From an uncultured Thiomonas sp. (GTDB lineage: Bacteria; Pseudomonadota; Gammaproteobacteria; Burkholderiales; Burkholderiaceae_C), in NCBI GenBank assembly GCA_937927695.1, contig CALBRU010000384.1, positions 1 through 10,804 of the forward strand: a stretch of 10,804 nucleotides of DNA, in the 5' to 3' direction. Below the pieces are notes generated by a model that did not search any database, was not told the DNA's origin, and saw only the letters and a list, made by a program, of their open reading frames with translations. Shown one piece after another: positions 1-7,654 of this stretch. The translations under genes were made by a program, and so were the position numbers. Within the stretch, counting starts at the first letter, position 1; the number at the start of each line of letters is the position of its first letter.

Positions 1-97
1 TTGCAGCATGGTTGCGGCCTCGGGGCTAGGTCAAATACAAGTCGGGGTTCATCGCCGAATCATTGAACCGCAGCTCAGATGACTGTGTCCATCAGGT
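1..97. other. Short flanking segment with no assignable gene
   Basis: These bases lie downstream of the minus-strand DUF3443 gene. I found no convincing coding frame. A minus-strand ATG at 7-9 with a GAGG eight bases upstream could begin a gene leaving the window on the left, but only three codons are visible. The hexamer GGTTCA occurs at 46-51 and 95-100, with its complement TGAACC at 64-69, so small hairpins can form. None is followed by a T-run, so I do not call a terminator. Confidence 0.4.
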
Positions 98-1351
98 TCA
101 GAACGCCCAGTAGCCGTAGGGCGCGCTGGGGTTGCTGCTGTCCTCCAACCCGGTAGCGATGGGGCGGCCGTAGAAAAAGGGCAGGCCGAGGTCGGCGAAC
201 TGGGCGATGGCGGCGGTGCCGCCCAGCGCGGGCAGGGCGGTGAACTGTTGGTCGAACATGGGCTGGGCATTGCCGATGACCAGGGTCTGCGCGCCGGAGG
301 CGCCGCTGAGCTGAACGGTGAGCGCAACCGGGCTGCTGGGGCAGTACCAGCTCGACGCGGCGCTGGGAGTGCAGCGGGTCACGCTGGGATCGAGATCGAG
401 AAAATAGCCGTTGGAGCCGCTGTCGATGAAGCCGCGGCCCATCACCCCATCGATGCGTCCGTTGATGTAGGCATCTTGCCCGATGGGGAAAATCTCGGCG
501 CCCGCGGGCAATGCGTTGTTGGGCTGCGTGCCGATGCCGAACACCAGCGTGCCGGTCGCACCGGCAGCTCCTCCGGGCGCCACGGCGGGCAGATTCAGGA
601 TGCTGCCGTTATTGTCCGCGGCAAACGCGGAAATGGGGTTGGTGCCCTGTTGCGAAAGCTCGGCGCTGGTTTTTGTGCAGGCGCCGTTGGCGCAGTGGTA
701 GTACATCGCAGGTCGGTCGGTGGCCGGTGTGAGGGCGGTGCAGCCTGCGCCGCAGTCGTGAATGAAATTGCTGATGCCCAGAATGCCGTTGGCCACCGGG
801 GCGAAGCGGGTGGCGAAGTCGATGCCCTGTGCGGCGCAGGTCGAAGGCGCGGCGGGCAGGGAGGGGTCGTTCATGAACTGAACGGGGATGGCCGTGGTCG
901 TGACTTCACCGCCAATCTGCACCGTGGCCAGGTGCATGCTGCCCCAGGCATAGCCCGAGGCGAACTGGGCGCAGGCGGCCAGCGTGCCGCCGTCCGAGGC
1001 AATGCCAGGGAGACTGAGCGCGACCTTGTTGGCAAAAAGCCGCAGCCCGGCCGAGCCGGTATCCACCATCACGTCGGGAATGGTCTGGCAGTTACCGCTG
1101 GCATCGCAGACCTTCACATCGACATAGGGCGTGTTCGCCGTGATGCTGGGGGCGCTCTGGAGCTGGCGAATGCTGACCACCGCCACATTGCTGCCCGTTG
1201 CGGGGTTGCTCAGGGTGACAGATTGGGGCGGTGGTGGCGGCGTGCTGCTGCCGCCTCCGCAGCCGGTCAACAGCAGGCCAGCCAGCGCAGCGGGGGCGGC
1301 CAGACGCATCAAACGGCGACTTAGGCGCCAGGGGCGCAGTCCGGTCAGCAT
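98..1351 (-). CDS. DUF3443-family secreted lipoprotein, possibly with an aspartic-protease-like fold
   Basis: The product is 417 aa. It begins with a basic and hydrophobic signal sequence ending in the lipobox LTGC (Cys31), followed by a Gly/Ser/Pro-rich linker with a run of five prolines (about 32-43), so it is probably lipid-anchored outside the inner membrane. The body matches my memory of the DUF3443 family common in Burkholderiales, whose function is not established. Two motifs stand out: VDTGSAGLR at 96-104 and FIDSGSNGYFLD at 308-319. They resemble the paired catalytic D(T/S)GS loops of pepsin-like proteases; this is my inference. About ten other cysteines, several in close pairs (82/88, 200/204, 220/225, 327/337), suggest disulfides and an oxidising compartment. 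The ATG at 1351 is 12 bases from the DUF2844 stop, and its likely ribosome site GAGG overlaps that stop codon, so the two genes are probably translationally coupled. The family call is firm; the activity is open. Confidence 0.85.
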   Translation of the reverse strand: MLTGLRPWRLSRRLMRLAAPAALAGLLLTGCGGGSSTPPPPPQSVTLSNPATGSNVAVVSIRQLQSAPSITANTPYVDVKVCDASGNCQTIPDVMVDTGSAGLRLFANKVALSLPGIASDGGTLAACAQFASGYAWGSMHLATVQIGGEVTTTAIPVQFMNDPSLPAAPSTCAAQGIDFATRFAPVANGILGISNFIHDCGAGCTALTPATDRPAMYYHCANGACTKTSAELSQQGTNPISAFAADNNGSILNLPAVAPGGAAGATGTLVFGIGTQPNNALPAGAEIFPIGQDAYINGRIDGVMGRGFIDSGSNGYFLDLDPSVTRCTPSAASSWYCPSSPVALTVQLSGASGAQTLVIGNAQPMFDQQFTALPALGGTAAIAQFADLGLPFFYGRPIATGLEDSSNPSAPYGYWAF

Positions 1352-1363
1352 GGCGGCGCAGCC

Positions 1364-1861
1364 TCAGGGCTGAAGGCTGGCGGGGTCGAAACCGGAGGGC
1401 ACCAGCGAGGGCACCCAGGCCACGCCGAGAAAGCCGCGCATGCGGCCCGCACTATGCACCACGATGTCGCTGCCTGCCACCTGCGAGACATTGAGTTGCT
1501 GCGTTTGCGTCTGGGCGGCGTGGACGTAGGGCGCGAAATAGCTGCCGAGCAGTTGTTGCAGATTGGGCTTGAACGGCCCCTTCCAGGTGATGGCGAACAC
1601 CGTGCCCGCCGCGTTGGCATATTCCGTGACCGTCACGCCCTGCGGCGTTTGCACGGTTTGCGATTGAACGGCCGACGCATTGCTGGTTGCAGTCGGGCCA
1701 GATGTCGCCTGCGCCGCGACACGTTGCACCTGACTCACCGGATTGCCGTCCTGGGCCGCTTCTGACAACGGACGACCCAGCCCAGCCTGGGCCGAAAGGC
1801 TGCTCAGAGCAAGGGTGAGCCCCAAGAGAAATGAAAACAGGCGGGTACGGGCAGCGGCCAT
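1364..1861 (-). CDS. DUF2844-family exported protein
   Basis: The product is 165 aa. An N-terminal signal peptide (basic start, hydrophobic core about 8-20) ends in SAQA, with cleavage expected after Ala26, so the mature protein is probably periplasmic or surface-associated. A Ser/Thr/Gln-rich low-complexity stretch (about 40-75) precedes the conserved part. That part has VTEYANAAGTVFAITW near 78-93, KPNLQQLLGSYF near 98-109, and a C-terminal block with HSAGRMRGFLGVAWVP (136-151). These blocks match what I recall of DUF2844, which has no known function and typically sits beside DUF3443 in Burkholderiales, as here. The ATG at 1861 gives a complete signal peptide, although no good Shine-Dalgarno sequence precedes it. 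The 95 bases upstream hold no promoter I would name with confidence, so an own promoter or read-through from the phosphatase gene are both possible. Confidence 0.82.
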   Translation of the reverse strand: MAAARTRLFSFLLGLTLALSSLSAQAGLGRPLSEAAQDGNPVSQVQRVAAQATSGPTATSNASAVQSQTVQTPQGVTVTEYANAAGTVFAITWKGPFKPNLQQLLGSYFAPYVHAAQTQTQQLNVSQVAGSDIVVHSAGRMRGFLGVAWVPSLVPSGFDPASLQP

Positions 1862-1956
1862 GGCGTGGTGGAGCGAACAGGATCAAAATCTGCAGTCTAA
1901 CGACTCGCGCCCCTTTTCTTATTGGATTCAGCGTAGAAAAGACGGTGAAGCTGGCA

Positions 1957-2607
1957 CTATTGCACGCCTTCGTTGAGGCTGCGATCGAGATGCGCGGTAT
2001 CGCCCCAACCCACCAGGGTGAGCTGGCCCTGGGCGTAGAGCAGGCGGTTGAGCGCGGCGTTGCGCAGCTCGAAACTGCGCGGCGCCTGCAGTTCCTGCCC
2101 GGTGGCGGCGCGGTAGAAGGCGTCGAGCACGCCGCCATGCACAGCGACGACGATGAGCTGGCCGGGATGGCGCGCGGCAATGCGCCGCAAGGCAGTCTGG
2201 GCGCGGTCGGCGAAGTCGCGCAGGGTTTCTCCGCCGGGGGCGGCGAAGGCCGGATCGCGGTGACGCCAGCGGGCGCACAGTTCGGGATGCAGCGGTTCCA
2301 GCGCGGCAAAGCTGTAGCCCTCGAACGCGCCGAAGCAGCGCTCGCGCAGGCCGGCGTCGCGTATGACGCTCAGGCCGTGCGGCGCGGCAATCGCTTCCGC
2401 CGTCTGCCAGGCCCGTTGCAGATCGCTGGCGTACACGGCGGCTACAGGCTCGTCGGCCAGAGCTTGGGCGGCCAGCCGGGCCTGTTCCAACCCGCGCGCG
2501 TTCAGCGCAATATCGGTATGACCCTGGATGCGCGAAGCGGCGTTCCAGTCGGTTTCACCATGACGGATGGCGATGATGCGGGTTGGTTCGGGCGGGTTGT
2601 CGAGCAT
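1957..2607 (-). CDS. Histidine phosphatase family protein (phosphoglycerate-mutase-like)
   Basis: The product is 216 aa with the full signature of the histidine phosphatase superfamily. RHGETDWN is at 15-22, where His16 would carry the phosphate. SDLQRAWQTAE at 61-71 provides a phosphate-binding Arg. LRERCFGAFEG at 87-97 contains the expected acid Glu89, and the second catalytic His is His157 in VAVHGG. There is no signal peptide, so it is cytoplasmic. Such proteins include GpmB-like enzymes, alpha-ribazole phosphatases and broad-specificity sugar or nucleotide phosphatases; the substrate cannot be read from the sequence. The frame stays open further upstream, but that part overlaps pagL and its translation looks like an out-of-frame shadow. 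The ATG at 2607 places the RHG motif at the usual distance from the N terminus. No strong ribosome site is visible, and the gene starts 35 bases after the pagL stop, suggesting co-transcription with the pump operon. Confidence 0.88.
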   Translation of the reverse strand: MLDNPPEPTRIIAIRHGETDWNAASRIQGHTDIALNARGLEQARLAAQALADEPVAAVYASDLQRAWQTAEAIAAPHGLSVIRDAGLRERCFGAFEGYSFAALEPLHPELCARWRHRDPAFAAPGGETLRDFADRAQTALRRIAARHPGQLIVVAVHGGVLDAFYRAATGQELQAPRSFELRNAALNRLLYAQGQLTLVGWGDTAHLDRSLNEGVQ

Positions 2608-2642
2608 GGTGCCCGCATTGTGCCGCAGCCCTAACTGGCCCT

Positions 2643-3233
2643 TCAGAAGCTGTAGCCCACCCGCAGTTGCACATAGTCCTGCCCCGGGTTGGGGCGCTTG
2701 ATGTCGGCGTTGGAGTAATGGGTGAGGCGCGCGCCCAGCGTCCAAGGCGTGCCCGCGAAGCGATGCAGCAGGCCGATGGAATCGCCGAACTGGTAGGCGG
2801 TGGAGATTCGCTTGGCACCGAGGGTCGTGCCCGAAAACAGGTTGGCGCCGATGCCGAATTCCATCGCCGTCTGCGGCGCGAGCCACCAGCGAGCAAAGGG
2901 CGTGAGCCCGAGGTGGGTGAGGTGGCGGCTACCAGGGCCTTCCGAGCTGCTCACTTGTCCCAACGAGGCTTCGAGCACCACGTCGAGGCGGCTATGCGCG
3001 AAATCGTGCTGCCACAGCGGGCCGGATTGAAGGGCCAGCGTTGCATTGCTGTAGCTGTGGCCCTTGTCGATACCCCAGAGTGCGGAGAGCTCGGTGGCCT
3101 GCGCTGGCGCCAGACCTGCGGTGAACAGTAGGGCGGCGGCCAGGGTGGCGCGGCGCAGCGCTGCTGTGGTGAGCCCGGGCCGCTTCGCACCTTGCTTGGG
3201 CCGATGGGAATTTTGAGAAGTTGGGTTTTGCAT
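2643..3233 (-). CDS. pagL: PagL-like lipid A 3-O-deacylase (acyloxyacyl hydrolase family), outer membrane
   Basis: The product is 196 aa. A long basic N-region is followed by a hydrophobic core (about 28-40) and a cleavage-like site LAPAQA at 42-47. The mature part alternates like a small beta-barrel and ends in aromatic Phe196, as outer-membrane proteins do. The C-terminal block THYSNADIKRPNPGQDY (171-187) matches the PagL active-site region, with the His/Ser pair at 172 and 174. In Pseudomonas PagL the third catalytic residue is a Glu 14 residues after the His; here that position is Asp186. PagL removes the 3-O acyl chain of lipid A in the outer membrane, altering permeability and host recognition. 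A strong Shine-Dalgarno sequence supports the ATG, and no other start codon would shorten the long N-region. It follows the exporter gene by 36 bases without a terminator, so it is probably part of the efflux operon. Confidence 0.8.
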   Translation of the reverse strand: MQNPTSQNSHRPKQGAKRPGLTTAALRRATLAAALLFTAGLAPAQATELSALWGIDKGHSYSNATLALQSGPLWQHDFAHSRLDVVLEASLGQVSSSEGPGSRHLTHLGLTPFARWWLAPQTAMEFGIGANLFSGTTLGAKRISTAYQFGDSIGLLHRFAGTPWTLGARLTHYSNADIKRPNPGQDYVQLRVGYSF

Positions 3234-3238
3234 CGGAG

Positions 3239-3246
3239 ACCTCTTT
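3239..3246 (-). promoter_or_regulatory. Strong ribosome binding site of the pagL-like gene
   Basis: On the minus strand the bases read AAAGAGGT, five bases ahead of the ATG at 3233. This is the best Shine-Dalgarno match among the minus-strand genes here. It fixes the pagL start despite the unusually long signal-peptide N-region, and it suggests independent re-initiation rather than coupling to the exporter gene. Confidence 0.65.
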
Positions 3247-3269
3247 GGGGTTCTTGAGAAAAGATGTTT

Positions 3270-4883
3270 TTAGTGCGCGCCTGCTGCAGCGTCACCGCCG
3301 GCGCTGCTCTTGGAGGGTTTGATAAACCAGACCAACGCGATCATGGCGACAAACAGCCAGGCGCTGAGGCGGAACATGTCGTCCACAGCGAGGGTGTACG
3401 CCTGTTGGTCGATCAGGCGGTTAATCACGCCCAGAGCCTGCTCATAAGTGAAGCCCAGAGATTGCATGCCGTGCAGTACGGGCTCGACCACCGGGCTGCC
3501 CGAGTAGATGTGCGTGACCAGCTGCTCATGGTGCAGATCGGCGCGGTCGGTCCACAAGGTGGTGTAGATCGAGGTGCCGAACGAACCTGCGGTGATGCGC
3601 GCGAAGTTCGATAGCCCCGACGCCGCCGCGATGCGGTGCGACGGCAATCCACCGAGGATGATGCCCAGCAGTGGGATGAAGAAAGTCGCCGTGGCGATGC
3701 CCTGAATCAACGTGGGGATGGAATATTCCCAATAGCTGTCGCCCGTGGTGAACTGCGAGCGCATATAGAACACGATGGCGAACACCAGGAAGGAAAACGT
3801 CGTCACCCAGCGCGAATCGAGCACTGGCAGATAGCGCCCGATGATGGGCGAGAGAATCAGCGCGAACAAGCCCACCCAGGCCAGCACCTCGCCCGCGTCG
3901 GTGGCGGTGTAGCCGATGAACTCCTGCAGCCACAGCGGCAGCAGCACCAGGCTACCGAAGAACATGCCGTAGGCCAGCGCCAGCAGGATGGTGCCGATGG
4001 TGAAGGTCGGAATCTTGAACAGGGTGAGATCGACTACCGGATGCTCGTCGTAGATTTCCCAGATCAGGAACAGCACGAAGCCCACCACGGCCGCGGCGGC
4101 TAGTGCGATGATGACCGGGCTGGAAAACCAGTCGAGTTCCTGCCCCTTGTCGAGCATGATCTGCAGCGAGCCTACCCAGATGACCAGCAGCCCCAGCCCG
4201 GTCCAGTCGATCGGCAGTTTGCGGATGGGCGTTTCGCGTCGTAGGTAGATCGACGCCGTGACCGCCGCGGCCAGCAGGCCCACGGGCACGTTGATATAGA
4301 AAATCCACGGCCAGGAGATGTTGTCGGTGATCCAGCCGCCGAGCAGCGGGCCCATGATGGGGGCGATCAGCGTGGTCATCGACCACATGGCGATGGCCAT
4401 GCCGGCGCGCGCAGGTTTGTAGCTGGAGAGCAGCAGGGTTTGTGAGAGCGGAATCATCGGCCCGGCGCTGGCGCCCTGCAGCACGCGAAACAGGATGAGA
4501 ATTTCGATGCTCGGTGCTTGTCCGCATAAAAACGAGAACAGGGTGAACAGCAGAATGCTGATGAGAAACACCTTGACCGCGCCAAAACGCTGGGTGAGAA
4601 AGCCGGTGAGCGGCACGGCGATGGCGTTGGCCACCCCGAATGAGGTGATGACCCAGGTGCCCTGCGACGAACTCACGCCCAGGTCGCCCGCGATGGCGGG
4701 AATCGACACGTTGGCAATCGAGGTGTCGAGCACGTTCATGAAGGTCGCCAGCGACAAGGCGATGGTGCCCAGCACCAGCGCGCTGCCGGTCAAGGGCGTC
4801 ATGTGCGTCGGCATGGTTTTGGCGGGCGGCGAGATCGGCAAGGCGCCGGCCGCGCTTTCTTCAACTTCTTGCGTAGTGGCCAT
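3270..4883 (-). CDS. emrB: DHA2-family MFS multidrug exporter, EmrB/QacA type
   Basis: The product is 537 aa, the usual size for a 14-helix drug:H+ antiporter of the EmrB subfamily. After a polar N-terminus (1-34) the first helix runs into LDTSIANVSIP (52-62), the DHA2 form of motif D. TWVITSFGVANAIAVPLTG (76-94) and TQRFGAVKVF (97-106) follow as helix 2 and the loop motif A. Further hydrophobic helices continue to near residue 523, before a short Ser/Gly/Ala-rich tail. EmrB works in the inner membrane with the adaptor EmrA and an outer-membrane channel, pumping hydrophobic compounds using the proton gradient. Both partners are encoded just upstream. The ATG at 4883 follows TGAGGAAG (4889-4896), whose TGA is the stop codon of the adaptor gene; this arrangement implies translational coupling. 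The substrate is unknown. The symbol denotes the family rather than proven orthology. Confidence 0.95.
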   Translation of the reverse strand: MATTQEVEESAAGALPISPPAKTMPTHMTPLTGSALVLGTIALSLATFMNVLDTSIANVSIPAIAGDLGVSSSQGTWVITSFGVANAIAVPLTGFLTQRFGAVKVFLISILLFTLFSFLCGQAPSIEILILFRVLQGASAGPMIPLSQTLLLSSYKPARAGMAIAMWSMTTLIAPIMGPLLGGWITDNISWPWIFYINVPVGLLAAAVTASIYLRRETPIRKLPIDWTGLGLLVIWVGSLQIMLDKGQELDWFSSPVIIALAAAAVVGFVLFLIWEIYDEHPVVDLTLFKIPTFTIGTILLALAYGMFFGSLVLLPLWLQEFIGYTATDAGEVLAWVGLFALILSPIIGRYLPVLDSRWVTTFSFLVFAIVFYMRSQFTTGDSYWEYSIPTLIQGIATATFFIPLLGIILGGLPSHRIAAASGLSNFARITAGSFGTSIYTTLWTDRADLHHEQLVTHIYSGSPVVEPVLHGMQSLGFTYEQALGVINRLIDQQAYTLAVDDMFRLSAWLFVAMIALVWFIKPSKSSAGGDAAAGAH

Positions 4884-4893
4884 GCCAGCTTCC

Positions 4894-6141
4894 TCAGCGC
4901 TTGCTGCCAGCGTTGGCGGCGATGATGGCGTTCACCAGGGCGTCGGCCTTCTGCCAGTCGGCGGCGTAAACGTCGGTGCGGGCTGCGGGCTTGGTGGGCG
5001 GCTCGTCCATGACCAGCGGGCCTTTGTGGTCGCTGATGTCGATGGTCACTTCGGTGGACATGCCCACGCGCAGCGGGTGGCTGGCGACTTGCTTGGGATC
5101 GAGCGCCACGCGCACCGGCAGGCGTTGCACCACCTTGATCCAGTTGCCCGTGGCGTTCTGCGCGGGCAGCAGCGAAAACGCCGCGCCCGTGCCCGCCGAC
5201 AGCCCGACCACATGACCGGTGTAGGTGAAGCTGCCGCCATAGGTGTCGGCAGTCACCGTGGCCTTCTGGCCGATGCGCACGTCGCGCAGCTGGGTTTCCT
5301 TCAGATTGGCGTCGATCCACACATCGTTCAACGGCACTACCCACATCAGCGGCTGGCCCGGTGCCACGCGCTGGCCGAGCTGCACCGTGCGCCGCGCCAC
5401 CACGCCGCTGACCGGTGCCGGAATGGTGGTGCGCTCATACGCCAGATAGGCCTCGCGCAGCTTGGCCGCGGCCAGCTTGACCGAAGGGTTGTTGGCGATG
5501 ACCGTGCCCGCGGTCAGCGCTTCGCTGGCGGCGAGTTGCTCCTGCGCGGCCTTCACCCCGGCCTGCGCGGTGGTCAGCGCGGCTTGAGCGGCTTGCAAGG
5601 CAATCTGTGCCTGCCGCAATTCCTCAGCCCCTACCGCGCCGGTACCCGCCAGCTCCTGGCGGCGGCGCAGCGCATCCTGCGCCTTGGCTACATTGGCCTG
5701 CGCGACGCTGACATCGGTCTGCCGCACAGCAACCTGGGCAGCCAGGGTGCCGTTGTTGGCAAAGCTCACCCGCACCTGACGCACTGCCTGCGCCAGCAGG
5801 GCCTCGGCCTGTTGCAGCGCCACATGGGTGTCGGCGCCGTCAAGCTGCACCAACGGCTGGCCGGACTTGACCAACTGGGTATCGTCGGCGTCGATGGCGA
5901 TCACCGTGCCGCCCACCTGCGGCGTGACCTGCACCAGATTGCCCTGCACATAGGCGTCATCGGTGTAGGCGTAGCGCAGGGATTCCCAATAGTGATAGCC
6001 GCCATAGGCGGCGCCGACGATGACAAAAAAGCCGATGGCCAGCAACATCAACCGCCGCCGCTTGGCGGCCTTGCCGTTACCGTTGCCATTTTCGGCGGGC
6101 TGGGCCGCGCCTTCTATTTTTTTGTTGTCTGGGGTACTCAT
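4894..6141 (-). CDS. emrA: EmrA/HlyD-family periplasmic adaptor (membrane fusion) protein
   Basis: The product is 415 aa. A Gly/Asn-rich cytoplasmic N-terminus ending in KRRR is followed by one membrane helix (about 31-50). The EmrA hallmark TDDAYVQGNLVQVTPQVGG (60-78) opens the lipoyl-like half-motif. A long Ala/Gln/Glu-rich helical hairpin (about 104-235) includes the EmrA-typical ELAGTGAVGAEEL region. The second lipoyl half, TTIPAPVSGVV, is at 238-248, and the beta-barrel domain includes AFSLLPAQNATGNWIKVVQR (321-340). The C-terminus extends some 30 residues past the last recognisable domain. The protein should bridge the inner-membrane exporter and the outer-membrane lipoprotein. The ATG at 6141 is preceded by ACGGAG eight bases away. 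The 55-base gap upstream contains a weak promoter-like pair on the minus strand (TTGACT at 6183-6188, TCGAAT at 6159-6164, 18-base spacing), so a minor internal promoter is conceivable but unproven. Confidence 0.95.
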   Translation of the reverse strand: MSTPDNKKIEGAAQPAENGNGNGKAAKRRRLMLLAIGFFVIVGAAYGGYHYWESLRYAYTDDAYVQGNLVQVTPQVGGTVIAIDADDTQLVKSGQPLVQLDGADTHVALQQAEALLAQAVRQVRVSFANNGTLAAQVAVRQTDVSVAQANVAKAQDALRRRQELAGTGAVGAEELRQAQIALQAAQAALTTAQAGVKAAQEQLAASEALTAGTVIANNPSVKLAAAKLREAYLAYERTTIPAPVSGVVARRTVQLGQRVAPGQPLMWVVPLNDVWIDANLKETQLRDVRIGQKATVTADTYGGSFTYTGHVVGLSAGTGAAFSLLPAQNATGNWIKVVQRLPVRVALDPKQVASHPLRVGMSTEVTIDISDHKGPLVMDEPPTKPAARTDVYAADWQKADALVNAIIAANAGSKR

Positions 6142-6196
6142 GGATGCACTCCGTTGGGATTCGATTCGTTTTTAGAAGGAGAAGTCAAAGCGTGGA

Positions 6197-7642
6197 TCAG
6201 GAGGATTTCGCAGGAACCTGCTCGGGCATCTTCGGCGCGTTGTAGCCCCCGCCCAGGGCGCGAATCAGCGCCACATCGTCGGCCAGCGCCTGCGCTTTCA
6301 AATCCACCCCGGCCTGCTGCAGCTTGAGCACACTCGACTGAACCGTGAGCACGGTGAGGTAGTTCGATAGCCCGGCCTTGTAGCGCTGATCGACCAGGCG
6401 CAGCGCGTCCTGCGCGGCATCGAGTGCCTGCTGCTGTTGCGCGATCTGCTGACCGATGGATTGCCGCGCCGCGATGGCGTCGGCGACCTCATGCACTGCG
6501 TCCACCAGCGTGCCGTTGTATTGCGCGATGGCGGCGTCCGCCTGCGCCGATTTGCCGCGAAGCTGGGCGCGCAGCGCGCCGCCCTCGAAGATCGGCAGGG
6601 TGAGTGCGGGGCCGACGCCCAGGGTCTGGCTGCCGCCGGTCAGCCATTGGCTGAAACCCAGCGCAGAGAACCCGGCGAACGCCGTGAGGTTGACATCGGG
6701 GTAGAACGCTGCGCGGGTCGCTTTCACGCCGTGCAGCGCGGCTTGCACCTGCCAGCGCGCAGCGACGATGTCGGCGCGGCGGCCGATCAGCGAGGCGGGC
6801 AGGGTGTCGGGCAGGTTCATGGTCGGCAGGGTGGCGAGCTGCGGGGCGAGCGTGGCCGTGGCCTGCGGGCCCTGGCCGGTGAGCGCGGCCAGCAGGTTGC
6901 GCGCCTGCGTGATCTGCACCGCAGTCTGGTCGATCTGCAGGCGGATCTGCGGCACTTCGCCCAGAGCCTGCTTCTCCTGCACCGTGGTTTCCAGACCGGC
7001 GCGCACACGGTCCTGCACCAGTTTGAGCATGTGCTCGCGCTGCTGCAGGGTTTGCTGCAGCACGTTCTGAATGGCGATCAGCCGCGCAAGGTTCACATAA
7101 GCGCTGGCCACGTTGGCGGCGAGCAGCACTCGCGCGGCCTGCTCCTGCGCGGCGGCGGCGTGGGCCTCGCCGATGGCGGCTTGCAGCGTCTGCCGGTTCT
7201 TGCCGAAAAAGTCCAGCTCCCAGCTGCCTTGCAACAGTGCCGAGTTGTCGTAATACCAGTTGCTGCCGTAGGGGCCGTAGATGTAGTTGTTGCTGAACTG
7301 CTGGCGAGTAGAGCCCACTGCGGCGCCCAGCTTGGGCTTGAGCGCGCTGCCTGCGCCCTGCACCTGCGCACGGGCCTGTTCGAGCCGCGCCTGCGCGACT
7401 TGCAGGCTGGGGTTGTCGGTTAGGGCGGTGGCGATCAGGCGGTCGAGTTCAGGATCGTGAAAGTCGGCCCACCAGTCGGCCTTGGGAAAGGCCGACTGCA
7501 CCGGCTGCAAGCCGAGTTGCTGCGGACGAGTGAGCTGGGCCGTGGGCGCGATGCCTTCGGTGCTGGCGCAGCCCGCCAGCAGCAGGGCGGCCAGCAGCGG
7601 CACGGCCAGTGCGGCGGATCGAACTAAAGGTCTGTTGAGCAT
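6197..7642 (-). CDS. Outer-membrane efflux lipoprotein, NodT/OprM type (TolC superfamily)
   Basis: The product is 481 aa, normal for the NodT-type efflux lipoproteins. A signal peptide ends in the lipobox LAGC with Cys25 as the acylated residue. The family blocks follow in order: DWWADFHDPELDRLI (56-70), LLQGSWELDFFGKNRQ (136-151), then LPDTLPASLIGRRADIVAA in the middle, where the second structural repeat begins, FYPDVNLTAFAG, and DQRYKAGLSNYLTVL near the end. The protein should form the trimeric exit duct across the outer membrane for the EmrA/EmrB pair encoded next. The gene starts 12 bases after the marR stop, and the stretch before the ATG is pyrimidine-rich with no purine ribosome site. 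Translation may therefore depend on ribosomes finishing marR, though a different start cannot be excluded. Confidence 0.95.
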   Translation of the reverse strand: MLNRPLVRSAALAVPLLAALLLAGCASTEGIAPTAQLTRPQQLGLQPVQSAFPKADWWADFHDPELDRLIATALTDNPSLQVAQARLEQARAQVQGAGSALKPKLGAAVGSTRQQFSNNYIYGPYGSNWYYDNSALLQGSWELDFFGKNRQTLQAAIGEAHAAAAQEQAARVLLAANVASAYVNLARLIAIQNVLQQTLQQREHMLKLVQDRVRAGLETTVQEKQALGEVPQIRLQIDQTAVQITQARNLLAALTGQGPQATATLAPQLATLPTMNLPDTLPASLIGRRADIVAARWQVQAALHGVKATRAAFYPDVNLTAFAGFSALGFSQWLTGGSQTLGVGPALTLPIFEGGALRAQLRGKSAQADAAIAQYNGTLVDAVHEVADAIAARQSIGQQIAQQQQALDAAQDALRLVDQRYKAGLSNYLTVLTVQSSVLKLQQAGVDLKAQALADDVALIRALGGGYNAPKMPEQVPAKSS

Positions 7643-7654
7643 GATGGGAACGGG

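Noticed and set aside
46..100. Alternating GGTTCA / TGAACC hexamers at 46, 64 and 95
   Set aside because: Six-base matches with loops of 12 to 25 bases can arise by chance. No T-run or symmetry beyond the hexamers supports a function.
248..1324. A 358-codon open frame on the + strand, opposite the DUF3443 gene
   Set aside because: Its composition is typical of a GC-rich antisense shadow (Gly, Ala, Arg, His runs), while the minus-strand frame has a lipobox and family motifs.
1935..1985. A possible terminator after the phosphatase gene on the minus strand (GAAG...CTTC with a later T-run)
   Set aside because: The stem is short, needs a two-base bulge, and the T-run starts several bases after it, so the evidence is too weak.
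2608..2886. An N-terminal extension of the histidine phosphatase to an upstream ATG at 2886
   Set aside because: The extra 93 residues overlap pagL in another frame, read as a shadow sequence, and precede the normal N-terminus of the phosphatase fold.
6159..6188. A promoter-like pair TTGACT / TCGAAT ahead of the adaptor gene
   Set aside because: The -10 match is only 4 of 6 and the implied start lies almost on the ribosome site. It is noted under the adaptor gene but not called.
4495..6327. A 610-codon open frame on the + strand, opposite the adaptor and exporter genes
   Set aside because: It lies wholly antisense to two genes with clear family motifs. Its translation is rich in Arg, Gly and His with no recognisable domain, as expected for the opposite strand of GC-rich coding DNA.
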